Below are positions 26,442 through 35,411 of a stretch of DNA of 64,000 bases, one piece after another. The notes beneath the pieces were generated by a model. It ran no database searches, had not been told where the DNA came from, and was given only the letters and a program-made list of their open reading frames with translations. The DNA comes from an uncultured Clostridia bacterium (GTDB lineage Bacteria; Bacillota; Clostridia; HGM11514), in assembly GCA_934464705.1 (NCBI GenBank), contig CAKSKB010000001.1, forward strand, positions 124,001-188,000, read 5' to 3'. A program made the translations under genes and the position numbers. Within the stretch, counting starts at the first letter, position 1, and every line of letters starts with the position of its first letter.

Positions 26442-27812
26442 TCACACCTCATTTTTTTCAAAAAGTTCCTCAAGACATGTAACCGACATCGGTCTGAAAT
26501 AGTAAAATCCCTGCAGCATATCGCAGCCGGCATCAACCGCAGCCGCTTCCTGCTCCGCGGTTTCGATGCCCTCGCATATAACGCGAAGCCCCAAATCCTT
26601 TGCGGTACGTACAACATTTTTAAAAATCAAACGTCCTGCCTGCGTGTTTACATTTTTTGTAATCGAGCTGTCTATTTTCACAATATCAATCTCTAAATTC
26701 TGCAAATCGTCGAAGCTTGTATAGCCGCCGCCAAAATCATCAAGCAAAACCGGAATTCCTTTCGACCGTATTTTTTTAAGATTGTCAATTATCCGTTCTT
26801 TCGCTTCCCCGTTTATTTTTTTATCCTCAAGAATTTCCAGCGCAACGGATGAACTGCTGATATTGTATTTATCAAGTATACCTATTATTCTTTCGGCAAA
26901 ACAGGGGTCGCAAAGGGTTGTTCTTGAAAAATTGACAGCATAGTTATATCTTTCTCTGACTTCCCTTCTGTTTGAAATCCATTTGCAGTTCTTTTCAAAA
27001 ATGTAATAATCAAATGTATCGCTGAGAGCAGCCGAATCAAGCGCCGACATGAATTTTCCCGGAGTTATAATACCGTCCTGCTTTGAATTAAGACGGGAAA
27101 GAACCTCCGCTCCGACAATTTTCTTGGTTTCGGCATTTACAACCGGCTGATATTCAAGAAAAAAGCTGTTGCTGTCTATTTCGCTTTTTATGCTGTTTTC
27201 GATTTTCAGCTTGCTTTCCAATTTTTTCCCGACAGTGCCGTTCCAAACACAGTAAACGGTATTGCTGTTTTTGGCAATAACGCTTGCGCTCTCCGCACGC
27301 CTGACAGCCTCATCGAAAGAAATATCCGAAGCCACCGCAGAGTACAATCCGAAATTCGTTTTTATAAGATTAAACTCACCGCTTTTAATCAGTGCGGCAG
27401 TTATTTCATCGTTGCACCGGCTGATTCTTGAAACGGCTGTGCTTTCATCTGCTGATGCTAAAGCAATGCAGTTTTTTTCTCCGACACCGGCAAATTCAAA
27501 AGAACTGCCGAGGCTGCCCGAAACAAGCGGCTTGATTCTGAAAAACACATTCCAAACCTTTGATTCGGAATATATTGAGGCAGCGTTGCCGAAAGAAAAA
27601 TTTATATATACAATAACACGGTTTTTTCGTAATTTTCCGAGCTTGTTAAAATCGGTTTCGAGCTTTGCGGAATTTACAAAGCCATCGGTTTCCGCTGCAC
27701 CGTCAGCCGATTTAAACGCTTTATGCCCGAAGTAAATACCTATTGCACCCAAAATAAGTATAAATACGGCAAACAGCGTAACCGTTATATACGGGTACTT
27801 GAATATGCTCAT
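26442..27812 (-). CDS. Membrane EAL-domain protein, probable c-di-GMP phosphodiesterase
   Basis: 456 aa. One N-terminal membrane helix (about 9-29), a degenerate GGDEF-like region (about 45-205) without the GGDEF motif, then an EAL domain (about 215-450). Catalytic EAL features are all there: AEVLSRL (E-V-L form), NFSRTT, ALEILED, the metal-binding LDDFGGGYTS and CEGIETAEQ. It should cut c-di-GMP to pGpG. It sits inside an operon whose leader carries a c-di-GMP-I riboswitch, giving a possible negative feedback. AAAGGATG precedes the ATG. Confidence 0.9.
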   Translation of the reverse strand: MSIFKYPYITVTLFAVFILILGAIGIYFGHKAFKSADGAAETDGFVNSAKLETDFNKLGKLRKNRVIVYINFSFGNAASIYSESKVWNVFFRIKPLVSGSLGSSFEFAGVGEKNCIALASADESTAVSRISRCNDEITAALIKSGEFNLIKTNFGLYSAVASDISFDEAVRRAESASVIAKNSNTVYCVWNGTVGKKLESKLKIENSIKSEIDSNSFFLEYQPVVNAETKKIVGAEVLSRLNSKQDGIITPGKFMSALDSAALSDTFDYYIFEKNCKWISNRREVRERYNYAVNFSRTTLCDPCFAERIIGILDKYNISSSSVALEILEDKKINGEAKERIIDNLKKIRSKGIPVLLDDFGGGYTSFDDLQNLEIDIVKIDSSITKNVNTQAGRLIFKNVVRTAKDLGLRVICEGIETAEQEAAAVDAGCDMLQGFYYFRPMSVTCLEELFEKNEV

Positions 27813-27816
27813 TGAA

Positions 27817-28902
27817 TCATCCTTTCAGAATCGTAAAAGACGGAAATTCGGTACTGTTCCCCGTATATTTCATACCGTTTTTTTCAGCTGAAGATATGCA
27901 GTTTTTGCCGTCTTTGCGCGCCGTAATTTTTCGTCTTGTAAATTCCTTTATTAAAAATACGGGATTGAAGGTCATAAGGCACTTTAAAACATCGCTCTTT
28001 GGAGCACCGCAGCGTTTATATTCCGCCAGGATTTCAAGAAACGCATAATCTATTGCCTCATTCTTAAAATATCCGACCTTTTTATTAATTTCCTTAATCG
28101 TTCTGCGGAAAACGCAAAGCAATCCGGTGTTTATTTTTTCCCTGAAATAAATACCCGAAACATAAAATTCAAGCATATCACGGCTGAGCACCCCAAAAAT
28201 TTCAGGATAATGCCTTTTCTGTATCGACAGCACTTCTTTTTTCTGTTTTTCAAGCGTTGTGCCTGTAATCTGGCTGCCGTGAATTCTGTAAAGCATAAGA
28301 TAATCTCTCTGAATTTTTATTGCCATACCGCTTTTCGCCGCTCTTGCCCATATATCAAAATCCTCCGTGCAAGTGAGAGTTTCGTCATACCCCAGTTTTT
28401 TTATCACATCGCTTTTTGCAATAACTCCGGGGTGCAAGATCGGATTTGTAACCAGTAAAAGAGCCTTTACAGCCTCAAAATCACATCTGCCGCCGCCACC
28501 GCCCGAAGATGCTTCCGTGCCGCTCAGGGTCATATATCTGCACGACGAAATCATAACATCGGAATGGGCTTTCATAAATTCAAGCTGTTTTTCAAGCCTT
28601 TCGGGGAGTGCAATATCATCGGCATCCATTCTTGCAATATACCTTCCCCTCGCCAAACCGATTGCCTTATTCAGCGACGCCGGCAGTTTTAAATTGTATT
28701 CGTTTGTATATACCCTTATTCTATTATCGGAAGCCGCATATTTTTCAAGAATTTGCGCAGTAGAGTCTGCGGAACAGTCGTTGATAACAATCAGTTCCCA
28801 GTCTTGAAATGTCTGTCCGCATATGCTGTCTACAGCCTCACTGAGATACTTTTCGCCGTTATATACGCTCATGATAACCGATATTTCGGGGGTACCATTC
28901 AT
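27817..28902 (-). CDS. Glycosyltransferase family 2
   Basis: 361 aa with a GT-A fold at residues about 7-230: SVIMSVYNGEKYL, VINDCSADST and the DxD-type ARMDADDIALPERL. Resembles EpsE/WaaE-type GT2 enzymes that add sugars to a lipid-linked repeat unit in the cytosol. No membrane helix is clear. It overlaps its upstream neighbour by 4 nt in the EPS operon. Donor and acceptor unknown. Confidence 0.9.
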   Translation of the reverse strand: MNGTPEISVIMSVYNGEKYLSEAVDSICGQTFQDWELIVINDCSADSTAQILEKYAASDNRIRVYTNEYNLKLPASLNKAIGLARGRYIARMDADDIALPERLEKQLEFMKAHSDVMISSCRYMTLSGTEASSGGGGGRCDFEAVKALLLVTNPILHPGVIAKSDVIKKLGYDETLTCTEDFDIWARAAKSGMAIKIQRDYLMLYRIHGSQITGTTLEKQKKEVLSIQKRHYPEIFGVLSRDMLEFYVSGIYFREKINTGLLCVFRRTIKEINKKVGYFKNEAIDYAFLEILAEYKRCGAPKSDVLKCLMTFNPVFLIKEFTRRKITARKDGKNCISSAEKNGMKYTGNSTEFPSFTILKG

Positions 28903-29918
28903 TTTCCGCCACCGAGTCCTTTCATTATTTTACAGAAATACAGAAACCAAAACGCAGTACGCACAAAGTTTTTCTTAATCATGGCAACGGCAATCTTGCT
29001 TTTCGGTGTCAGATTTTTGAACTCCGCCCGTGCGATTTCCTCTTTGTGTACGCTTTTTGATATAAGCCTTTTTATATCCTTTGCCGCTGCGAATCGATTG
29101 TTTTCCGCCGCGGCTGCCAAAGTTACAAAACACATAAAACATGAATACCGAGCAATCTGGTCTGCCATATCAGGCGGCACATTCGTTTTTATTTTTTTGA
29201 GATATTTAACAACAGCTTCGATTTTTAAAATATCATTGATGTTAAAAGCATTGGTCAGAGAATCAGACCTTATTGTATATAAATACGCAGCTTTTTTGCT
29301 CATATAGACGCTTTCGGCATTAATAAAGCATTGAGCCGTACAGCATAAGTCCTCCCCGAGCGAAATGCTTTTATCAATGTCAAGCTGAGGTTTCATAAGC
29401 AATTCTCTTTTAATAGCCTTCCCCCACGAAAAATAAAAAATATGCTTCATGTTCTCATCAAGAATAATTTTGGAAAGAATTTTATCGGTTATATCCTGCC
29501 TATCATAAAATCCCTCATCTGCCATATCTTCAACTTTTTCGCCGGGCACACCGTTCACCGCGGGAATATAAGAAAACGAAACTATATCCGCATTATAAGT
29601 TTCTATTATGTCATGTGCCGTTTCAAGAGCATCGGGGAGCAGTGCGTCATCGCCGTCAAGATTAAATATATATTTTCCAGAAGCGATTCTTAATCCTGCC
29701 TGCCGTGCGCTTACAAGTCCACCGTTTTCTTTGTGAACGGTTTTTATACGCATATCTTTTTCTGCGAATCTGTCACATATTCCGGGACAGCCGTCCGGAG
29801 AACCGTCGTCAACCAAAATAAGCTCAAAATCGGAAAATGACTGACAAAGCACGCTTTGAATGCATTGCACAAGATAATGTTCAACTTTATAAATCGGAAC
29901 AATAACCGAAAAAAACAT
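28899..29918 (-). CDS. Glycosyltransferase family 2
   Basis: 339 aa. The N-terminal GT-A domain has SVIVPIYKVEHYL, VDDGSPDGCP and FNLDGDDALLPDALE. The C-terminal third is helical with AAAENNRFAAAKDI, a common EPS GT2 tail. Of two in-frame ATG codons the second (29918) is preferred because AAAGG stands about 8 nt before it. Twelve nucleotides separate it from the upstream GT2. Confidence 0.9.
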   Translation of the reverse strand: MFFSVIVPIYKVEHYLVQCIQSVLCQSFSDFELILVDDGSPDGCPGICDRFAEKDMRIKTVHKENGGLVSARQAGLRIASGKYIFNLDGDDALLPDALETAHDIIETYNADIVSFSYIPAVNGVPGEKVEDMADEGFYDRQDITDKILSKIILDENMKHIFYFSWGKAIKRELLMKPQLDIDKSISLGEDLCCTAQCFINAESVYMSKKAAYLYTIRSDSLTNAFNINDILKIEAVVKYLKKIKTNVPPDMADQIARYSCFMCFVTLAAAAENNRFAAAKDIKRLISKSVHKEEIARAEFKNLTPKSKIAVAMIKKNFVRTAFWFLYFCKIMKGLGGGK

Positions 29919-29930
29919 TTGAATCATCCT

Positions 29931-30989
29931 TTATTTATCGCGCAGAGTAACCAAAAGCTTTTGCAGCAAATACAGTTTGCGCTTAACAGCAAAAGCGAAT
30001 ATTGCCTGTTTTTTCGGCAGCCTGTACCACGGATAGTGTTTCAGAGCGCCGGCAATTCTGTCGGCTGTGCATATAAGCTCAAGCCGTCTTTTTAAGTCAC
30101 ACCATTTTAAGCCGCAATCCGAAGCATGCATAATTTCCTGAGAACACAGCACCCTCGCAAGCCCCTGGGTCATTCTGTCAAGGTATATTTTATATTCGGA
30201 ATAAGGCACCGCCTTTGAAATTCTTTTTTCGATTTCGTCAAGCAAAACAAGGCTTTTTAAAAATTTCTCACCGCTGTATGACTTTGAAACAGAACCGCCG
30301 TTTCTACAGTATCGGTAAAAGACGCCCCGAACACCGACCGCCCTTTTAATGTGCGGAAGAAAATCCAGCGTAAACAAAACATCTTCGGAAAGCACTTCCC
30401 TCTCCGATAAAAATCTAACGCCGCTTTCGGTAACTGTTTCTTTCAAATAGAGATTAGTACACACACTCATGCCGTACCTGCTGTCCCTCGGCTCATCGGG
30501 AAGAGCTCCGAAAATACCGAGCATAAGTTTTTTGACATCATGTTCACCTTCAAAAACCGTATTTCGGTCAAAATAAACAGTTTCTTCATATTCGTTATCT
30601 TTGCCGAACATATTACCTCCGACAAACGATATCCCCGACATAACAAACTGCGCACCATAGTTTTCCGCCGCCCCGAAAAGCGTTTCAAGCATATCATTTT
30701 TAATATAATCATCAGAATCAACAAATGCAATGTATTTTCCGTGCGCCGCCTCTATGCCGCTATTGCGTGCCATACCAAGACCTTTGTTGCTCTTATGAAT
30801 TACTTTAATCCGTTCATCATTCATTGCCGCAAAATCGCACATTTCAGGAGAGCGGTCGGGAGAACCGTCATCAACAAGAATAATTTCTATATCTCTAAGG
30901 GTCTGCTCTTTTAATGATTTAAGGCATCTCTCCAGATATTTTTCCGAATTATAGACGGGCACAATAACACTAACCTTAGGCTGACCCAT
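29931..30989 (-). CDS. Glycosyltransferase family 2
   Basis: 352 aa. GT-A motifs VSVIVPVYNSEKYLERCLKS, VDDGSPDRSP and AFVDSDDYI are intact. Start at 30989 (ATG, AGAGGTG 5 nt upstream), which places its first 18 nt inside the end of the GT4 gene. An in-frame TTG at 31007 is less likely. Part of the EPS operon; sugar specificity not deducible. Confidence 0.9.
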   Translation of the reverse strand: MGQPKVSVIVPVYNSEKYLERCLKSLKEQTLRDIEIILVDDGSPDRSPEMCDFAAMNDERIKVIHKSNKGLGMARNSGIEAAHGKYIAFVDSDDYIKNDMLETLFGAAENYGAQFVMSGISFVGGNMFGKDNEYEETVYFDRNTVFEGEHDVKKLMLGIFGALPDEPRDSRYGMSVCTNLYLKETVTESGVRFLSEREVLSEDVLFTLDFLPHIKRAVGVRGVFYRYCRNGGSVSKSYSGEKFLKSLVLLDEIEKRISKAVPYSEYKIYLDRMTQGLARVLCSQEIMHASDCGLKWCDLKRRLELICTADRIAGALKHYPWYRLPKKQAIFAFAVKRKLYLLQKLLVTLRDK

Positions 30990-30993
30990 AATT

Positions 30994-32214
30994 TCACCTC
31001 TTTGCAATAAGCCCGGAATACTTTTCTGTCAGTATTCCGCAGTATTTTTCCGCTGTAAGTATATCCGCGGCGGATTTGATGCAATTTTCTTTGATAGTTC
31101 GGTACAGCTGCGGATTTTCCGTCAATTTTTTGATTGCAGCCGCCGCAGCTGCGGGAGTCGGCTCATTAATTAAAACGCCGGTTTTGCCGTCCGATACAAG
31201 TTCTGCCATTCCGCCGCTGTTCATTGTTATAACCGGGACCCCCATTGAATGAGCCTCCAGAATAGTCAGCGAGCAGTTCTCGAAACAAACAGACGGCACT
31301 ATCACAGCTTCGGCTTCTGAAAGCAGGTTATTAAATTCTTCACCTGTAAGAAATCCCTTGAGTTCAATATTAGGTATCCCGCGAAGAAGATTTTCATCCG
31401 GCCCGCTTCCGGCAGCAGCAAATTTGATTTCGGGCAGCAGCTTTGCTGTTTCCGCCAGAAGCCCGATTCCCTTTTCCTTGGAAAATCTCCCGGCAAAAAG
31501 GATATAAGGCTCACAGTCTTCGTGAGTGCCTTGGCACCGCGGCAATTTTATAAAGTTATGAATCACATAGGTTCTGCCGCGGAAAACATCGCTTGCCTCA
31601 AGGAGTTTTCCTTCAAGGAATCTGCTCGGGCATATATATAAGTCAACCATTTTATATGTTTTCAGCCATGAATAAAGCATGCCTTCAACAGAACCGATAA
31701 GGCTTTTCGCACGGGACTGGTGTATACATTTATGCTTCAGACAATTAAACCTGCTGCCTACTATGCATCTTGTACACGGCATATTTTCCTCAAAATCATA
31801 CAGCAAATGATTAGGGCAAATCATCTGATAATCATGGACCGTCTGCACAATCGGAATGTTTCTTTTCTTAATTTCATAAATTATCGACGGTGTAATCTGA
31901 AAATTGATATTGTTCATATGAACAATATCCGGTTTGAAACCGTCAAGAATTTTTGCAATTTTCCGCTTAGCCTCAAATGAAAAAATAATCTTAAAAGGAT
32001 AGCTGAAACGGCTTAACGAATCCGAGTGAAAATCAACACTCTGCGTATACAGTCCCAAAGAATTTCCGACAGTATTTTTTTCATCATACATGCCGAAATA
32101 CTGAACATCATGTCCGCAATCCGAAAGAGCCTCGCCGAGCTTCAGCATATAGCTTTCTGCACCGCCGCGCGGATATAAAAACTTATTTACCATTAAAATG
32201 CGCAACTTAATCAC
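30994..32214 (-). CDS. Glycosyltransferase family 4
   Basis: 406 aa. GT-B fold with N-terminal MVNKFLYPRGGAESYMLKLG and C-terminal nucleotide-sugar site FAGRFSKEKGIGLLAE plus SLTILEAHSMGVPVI (E-x7-E motif region). A Cys-rich insert at about 135-165 (C-x-x-C and further Cys) is shared by a subgroup of EPS GT4 enzymes and may bind metal. The start may be GTG at 32214 (GTGA overlap with the polymerase stop) or TTG at 32205, which would give MRILMVN. Confidence 0.9.
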   Translation of the reverse strand: MIKLRILMVNKFLYPRGGAESYMLKLGEALSDCGHDVQYFGMYDEKNTVGNSLGLYTQSVDFHSDSLSRFSYPFKIIFSFEAKRKIAKILDGFKPDIVHMNNINFQITPSIIYEIKKRNIPIVQTVHDYQMICPNHLLYDFEENMPCTRCIVGSRFNCLKHKCIHQSRAKSLIGSVEGMLYSWLKTYKMVDLYICPSRFLEGKLLEASDVFRGRTYVIHNFIKLPRCQGTHEDCEPYILFAGRFSKEKGIGLLAETAKLLPEIKFAAAGSGPDENLLRGIPNIELKGFLTGEEFNNLLSEAEAVIVPSVCFENCSLTILEAHSMGVPVITMNSGGMAELVSDGKTGVLINEPTPAAAAAAIKKLTENPQLYRTIKENCIKSAADILTAEKYCGILTEKYSGLIAKR

Positions 32215-33482
32215 ACCGCCCTGTTTCCGAATACTTTCTTTTCCGTTTCCGACACCTGCATGTCAAACCCATGCCCTGCCATGAGCACCGCAAGTACTGT
32301 CGTGAGAAGCGGATAATTCATAGTATTATCCGTGCTTGAAACAATTGTAAGGTATACCGTCAGGGCAAAAGTTATAATTGCGTTCTCGGTCTTTGACTTT
32401 GCACCGAAATACTTAATACGCACAACCGTCATGGATACAAGCCATAAAATATATCCCCAAAAACCGAGGTCAATGAAATACTGCAGAAAGTCGTTATGAA
32501 CCGCCGAAACACCGACATTCATGTTTGTATTAAGCTGATATGTCAGGAACCCTATTCCGTTACCGGCAAAGTCGGGTGAAAATTCGTAAAATTTATCGAC
32601 AGAAGCATAAACTTCCGCACGCCCCGTGGTATCTACTCCGATTTTTTCAAGCATTTCAAATGCGCCGTGCTTTATTACGGCAATATATCCGAACATCAGA
32701 ATTATTATCAGAACAGTCAGAAAAAGCGTTAATGTTCTTGCGGTTTTTTCATGGTACTTCGCAATGAATTTCAAAACGAGCGATAACACAAGAGATACGG
32801 CAATCGCAATCATTGCAATTCGTTTGAATGCAGATAAAAAACAGAAAAGCGTCAAAACAAAAAGCACGAGATACGATGCGCCAAACTTAGGCTTGAGTAT
32901 CATATAAATCAAATATGCCCCCAGGCAGAACGCAAGCTCATGCACTTCGGCTTTTACTATTATGTCACCGGTCTTTTCGGCAAATGTTGCAACGAGGGTA
33001 ACAAGCTCCGAAAAATATGCCGCCAAACCGTTTTGCGCTATGATTTTAACAATCATCAGGATGTTTGCGGCAAGTATAGAAACGAGGTTATACCAAATTC
33101 CCTTCTCGCCGAACACATAAAGGAAAGCCATCCCGGCAAGCGAAAACGACAGCATATTTGAGTATATAAATATAGAGGACAATCCTCTTGCGATTACCGC
33201 AGTGTCAACACGGTTATAAAACCATATAAAAAGCGACACGGTAAAGGTCACAAGCAGCGGAACACTGTACACAGCCGCAGATTTGACCGCCGGAATACCT
33301 CTTGCGATGTCGGGCTTAGCCAGGAAACTCACGGCAACGGAAAAAACTAAAGCAAGAGCAAATGCATGGCGGTAAGAAACAAAAACGTCGAGGTTAATTG
33401 TTTCGGTCAGAAAATAATACATCATTGCCGCAACCGCAACAAAGTAAAACTCTTTAATTTTTCCGTAAATTCCGCTGTGCAT
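32211..33482 (-). CDS. O-antigen ligase/polymerase-like membrane protein (Wzy)
   Basis: A 423-aa protein with about eleven hydrophobic segments. A large extracytoplasmic loop near the C-terminus has the Wzy/WaaL-type pattern (FAGNGIGFLTYQ..VSAVHNDFLQYFIDLGFWG). It would join lipid-linked repeat units on the outer face of the membrane. GGAGGAGG is 6 nt before the ATG at 33482. An open frame extends to 33533 but lacks a ribosome binding site. It follows the Wzz-GGDEF gene by 19 nt. Confidence 0.85.
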   Translation of the reverse strand: MHSGIYGKIKEFYFVAVAAMMYYFLTETINLDVFVSYRHAFALALVFSVAVSFLAKPDIARGIPAVKSAAVYSVPLLVTFTVSLFIWFYNRVDTAVIARGLSSIFIYSNMLSFSLAGMAFLYVFGEKGIWYNLVSILAANILMIVKIIAQNGLAAYFSELVTLVATFAEKTGDIIVKAEVHELAFCLGAYLIYMILKPKFGASYLVLFVLTLFCFLSAFKRIAMIAIAVSLVLSLVLKFIAKYHEKTARTLTLFLTVLIIILMFGYIAVIKHGAFEMLEKIGVDTTGRAEVYASVDKFYEFSPDFAGNGIGFLTYQLNTNMNVGVSAVHNDFLQYFIDLGFWGYILWLVSMTVVRIKYFGAKSKTENAIITFALTVYLTIVSSTDNTMNYPLLTTVLAVLMAGHGFDMQVSETEKKVFGNRAV

Positions 33483-33501
33483 GCAAATCCTCCTCCGTAA
33501 A

Positions 33502-35385
33502 TTATTTTTGCTCCGCAACCGCATCCGAAACAAATGACCTTTTGCTTCTTATCGCTTCGGCAAAGAGTTTTCTTGCCGTGCGGTTCTCTTTGAATGTTTC
33601 GGCAATTCCGACTCTGTATTCAATTTTAACATTTCCGAACTCATCTCTCTCGTCGAGCCTTGCCCTGAACATGCCTAAAATATCCTCAACCGTAATATAA
33701 TCCGTTCTTTCTGAAACGATTATGAAACTGCCGTTTCCGTTATAGAAAAACTGCGGCTTGGTTTTGCCGAAGGCTTCTTTAAGATACGAAGCGAAAAGCT
33801 TTATTATATCGTCACCTGCGGCATGGGAATACTCATTGTTTATTGCGGTAAGATTAGCGATATCGACAACCGAATAAACAACGCCGTCATCGAGGAGCTT
33901 CTTGTCTTTTGATTTAAGGTATCTGTCAAAATACGCACGGTTGCTCAAACCCGTCATGCGGTCGGTATAGAAAACATAATCAATGATATCGCCTATTCTG
34001 CCGAAAACAATCGCTCCGCCGAAACAGAGAACCATAAGGAAGAAAAACGCAATCAGCGTATAAAGTCTGACATTTACTCCTTCTTTTACAGATGACGACG
34101 AAAGCACGGAAATATAGCTTGCGCCGAGATATTCGTTATATTCGTCGTTAGTTTCCGTTGTCAGGTTATAAATGCCGTTGAGTTCATCAAGGAGATTTGC
34201 TATGTCACTGTCAATTTCTTCTCTCAGCACCGGGTAATTCGCATCATGAAGCTCCGTACAGGTTTTCCCGGAGGATGCACACTCACCGTTTTCGCATGCA
34301 CCCGTGCACTTCTGAAATGTATCAAGAATATATTTGCAATAAGCTGAATCTATAATTGAATGTTCCTTGGCTTCGTTGTGGTCTCTCCAGCTGTATACAA
34401 GCTCGTCATAGGTAACCGTCTGGTCGCCTGCCTCAATGGGATTTCCGTCGGAATCGACAAGATTCCGTTCATGGAGGTTATCGAGAATATACTCAGATGT
34501 TATATTTGTGTTACCCGAGTCACGCATTTTTTTAACATACTCGTCTATAACCTTTACTACATCGTTTACAATGCTTTCTTCTTTTGCATTTGATATATTA
34601 TTGTTGTCAATTCTGGTTGTGTAATCCGAAACCAGCACCACTTTATTCTTTGTGAGCTGATACTTGAATATCTTTGAAAACAGTCCAGAAACCTTTACCG
34701 AGCGTATATAATTGAACTCATCTGCAAGGTCGGCAAAGGATTTATCCGTGCCGGTTGCTCTGTAATAAGGAGTTTTTTCCGATGCCTTGTAAAGGGTTTC
34801 AAGGGTTTCGTCAATACCGTTATCGATCAGTTCCATAATTTCTATATAGTCATAATCGTCCTTATTAAGATTCTCGATTGTATTCTTAGCCGGTGCCGCA
34901 TTTACATATTTGCGGCTGTATTCGGAAAAATACACATCAAGAGTTTCATCAAGAATTTCTCTTGCAAATTCCGAGCCTTCCGAACTGTTTGCCGCAAATG
35001 AAACTATATAAGTGCTCGGTTCGTAAACATACTCCTCGCCCTCGTCAAGCTTAGCCTGTTTTTGGGCAACCTTGTCCTCATCAGGAACCGCCTCGATTGT
35101 TATTCTTGAAATAAGACTGTCAACCGAATATATTCCGGTAAGCCCCATGCGCTGAACAACTTTTGACATAATCGCAGAAGACTTGATTTCGTTCACATCA
35201 AGCTTATCGCCGGTCGGCGCAAGCCCCTGTTCCGCCTGTTCATCGTTATAGTGAATTACCTCGGAGGCAACATAAGTGTTTGACGACTTAAGCTTTAAGT
35301 GTATAGCGTAAGTTGCCAGAATACAAAAAACCAGAATCAGCGGCAAAAGTTTTCTGACATATCTTGCGACTGAAAAATTTCTCAT
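33502..35385 (-). CDS. Wzz-like chain-length protein fused to a degenerate GGDEF domain
   Basis: 627 aa. TM1 (about 13-30), a long extracytoplasmic alpha/beta part (about 31-450) with Wzz-like segments at both ends and a Cys cluster (CTGACENGEC..KTC, about 370-385), TM2 (about 457-478), then a cytosolic GGDEF fold (about 490-620) opened by DRMTGLSNRAYFDRYL. The GGDEF signature is replaced by GNGSF (550-554), and no RxxD inhibitory site precedes it, so cyclase activity is unlikely. A nucleotide-sensing or structural role is an inference. It is adjacent to a second Wzz-like protein (35412-36791). Confidence 0.85.
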   Translation of the reverse strand: MRNFSVARYVRKLLPLILVFCILATYAIHLKLKSSNTYVASEVIHYNDEQAEQGLAPTGDKLDVNEIKSSAIMSKVVQRMGLTGIYSVDSLISRITIEAVPDEDKVAQKQAKLDEGEEYVYEPSTYIVSFAANSSEGSEFAREILDETLDVYFSEYSRKYVNAAPAKNTIENLNKDDYDYIEIMELIDNGIDETLETLYKASEKTPYYRATGTDKSFADLADEFNYIRSVKVSGLFSKIFKYQLTKNKVVLVSDYTTRIDNNNISNAKEESIVNDVVKVIDEYVKKMRDSGNTNITSEYILDNLHERNLVDSDGNPIEAGDQTVTYDELVYSWRDHNEAKEHSIIDSAYCKYILDTFQKCTGACENGECASSGKTCTELHDANYPVLREEIDSDIANLLDELNGIYNLTTETNDEYNEYLGASYISVLSSSSVKEGVNVRLYTLIAFFFLMVLCFGGAIVFGRIGDIIDYVFYTDRMTGLSNRAYFDRYLKSKDKKLLDDGVVYSVVDIANLTAINNEYSHAAGDDIIKLFASYLKEAFGKTKPQFFYNGNGSFIIVSERTDYITVEDILGMFRARLDERDEFGNVKIEYRVGIAETFKENRTARKLFAEAIRSKRSFVSDAVAEQK

Positions 35386-35411
35386 TATATCCGCACCTTT
35401 CCTGTAAAAAA

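Noticed and set aside
26442..27812. Reading the EAL protein as also a diguanylate cyclase
   Set aside because: The N-terminal region has no GGDEF motif or metal ligands, while the EAL motifs are complete.
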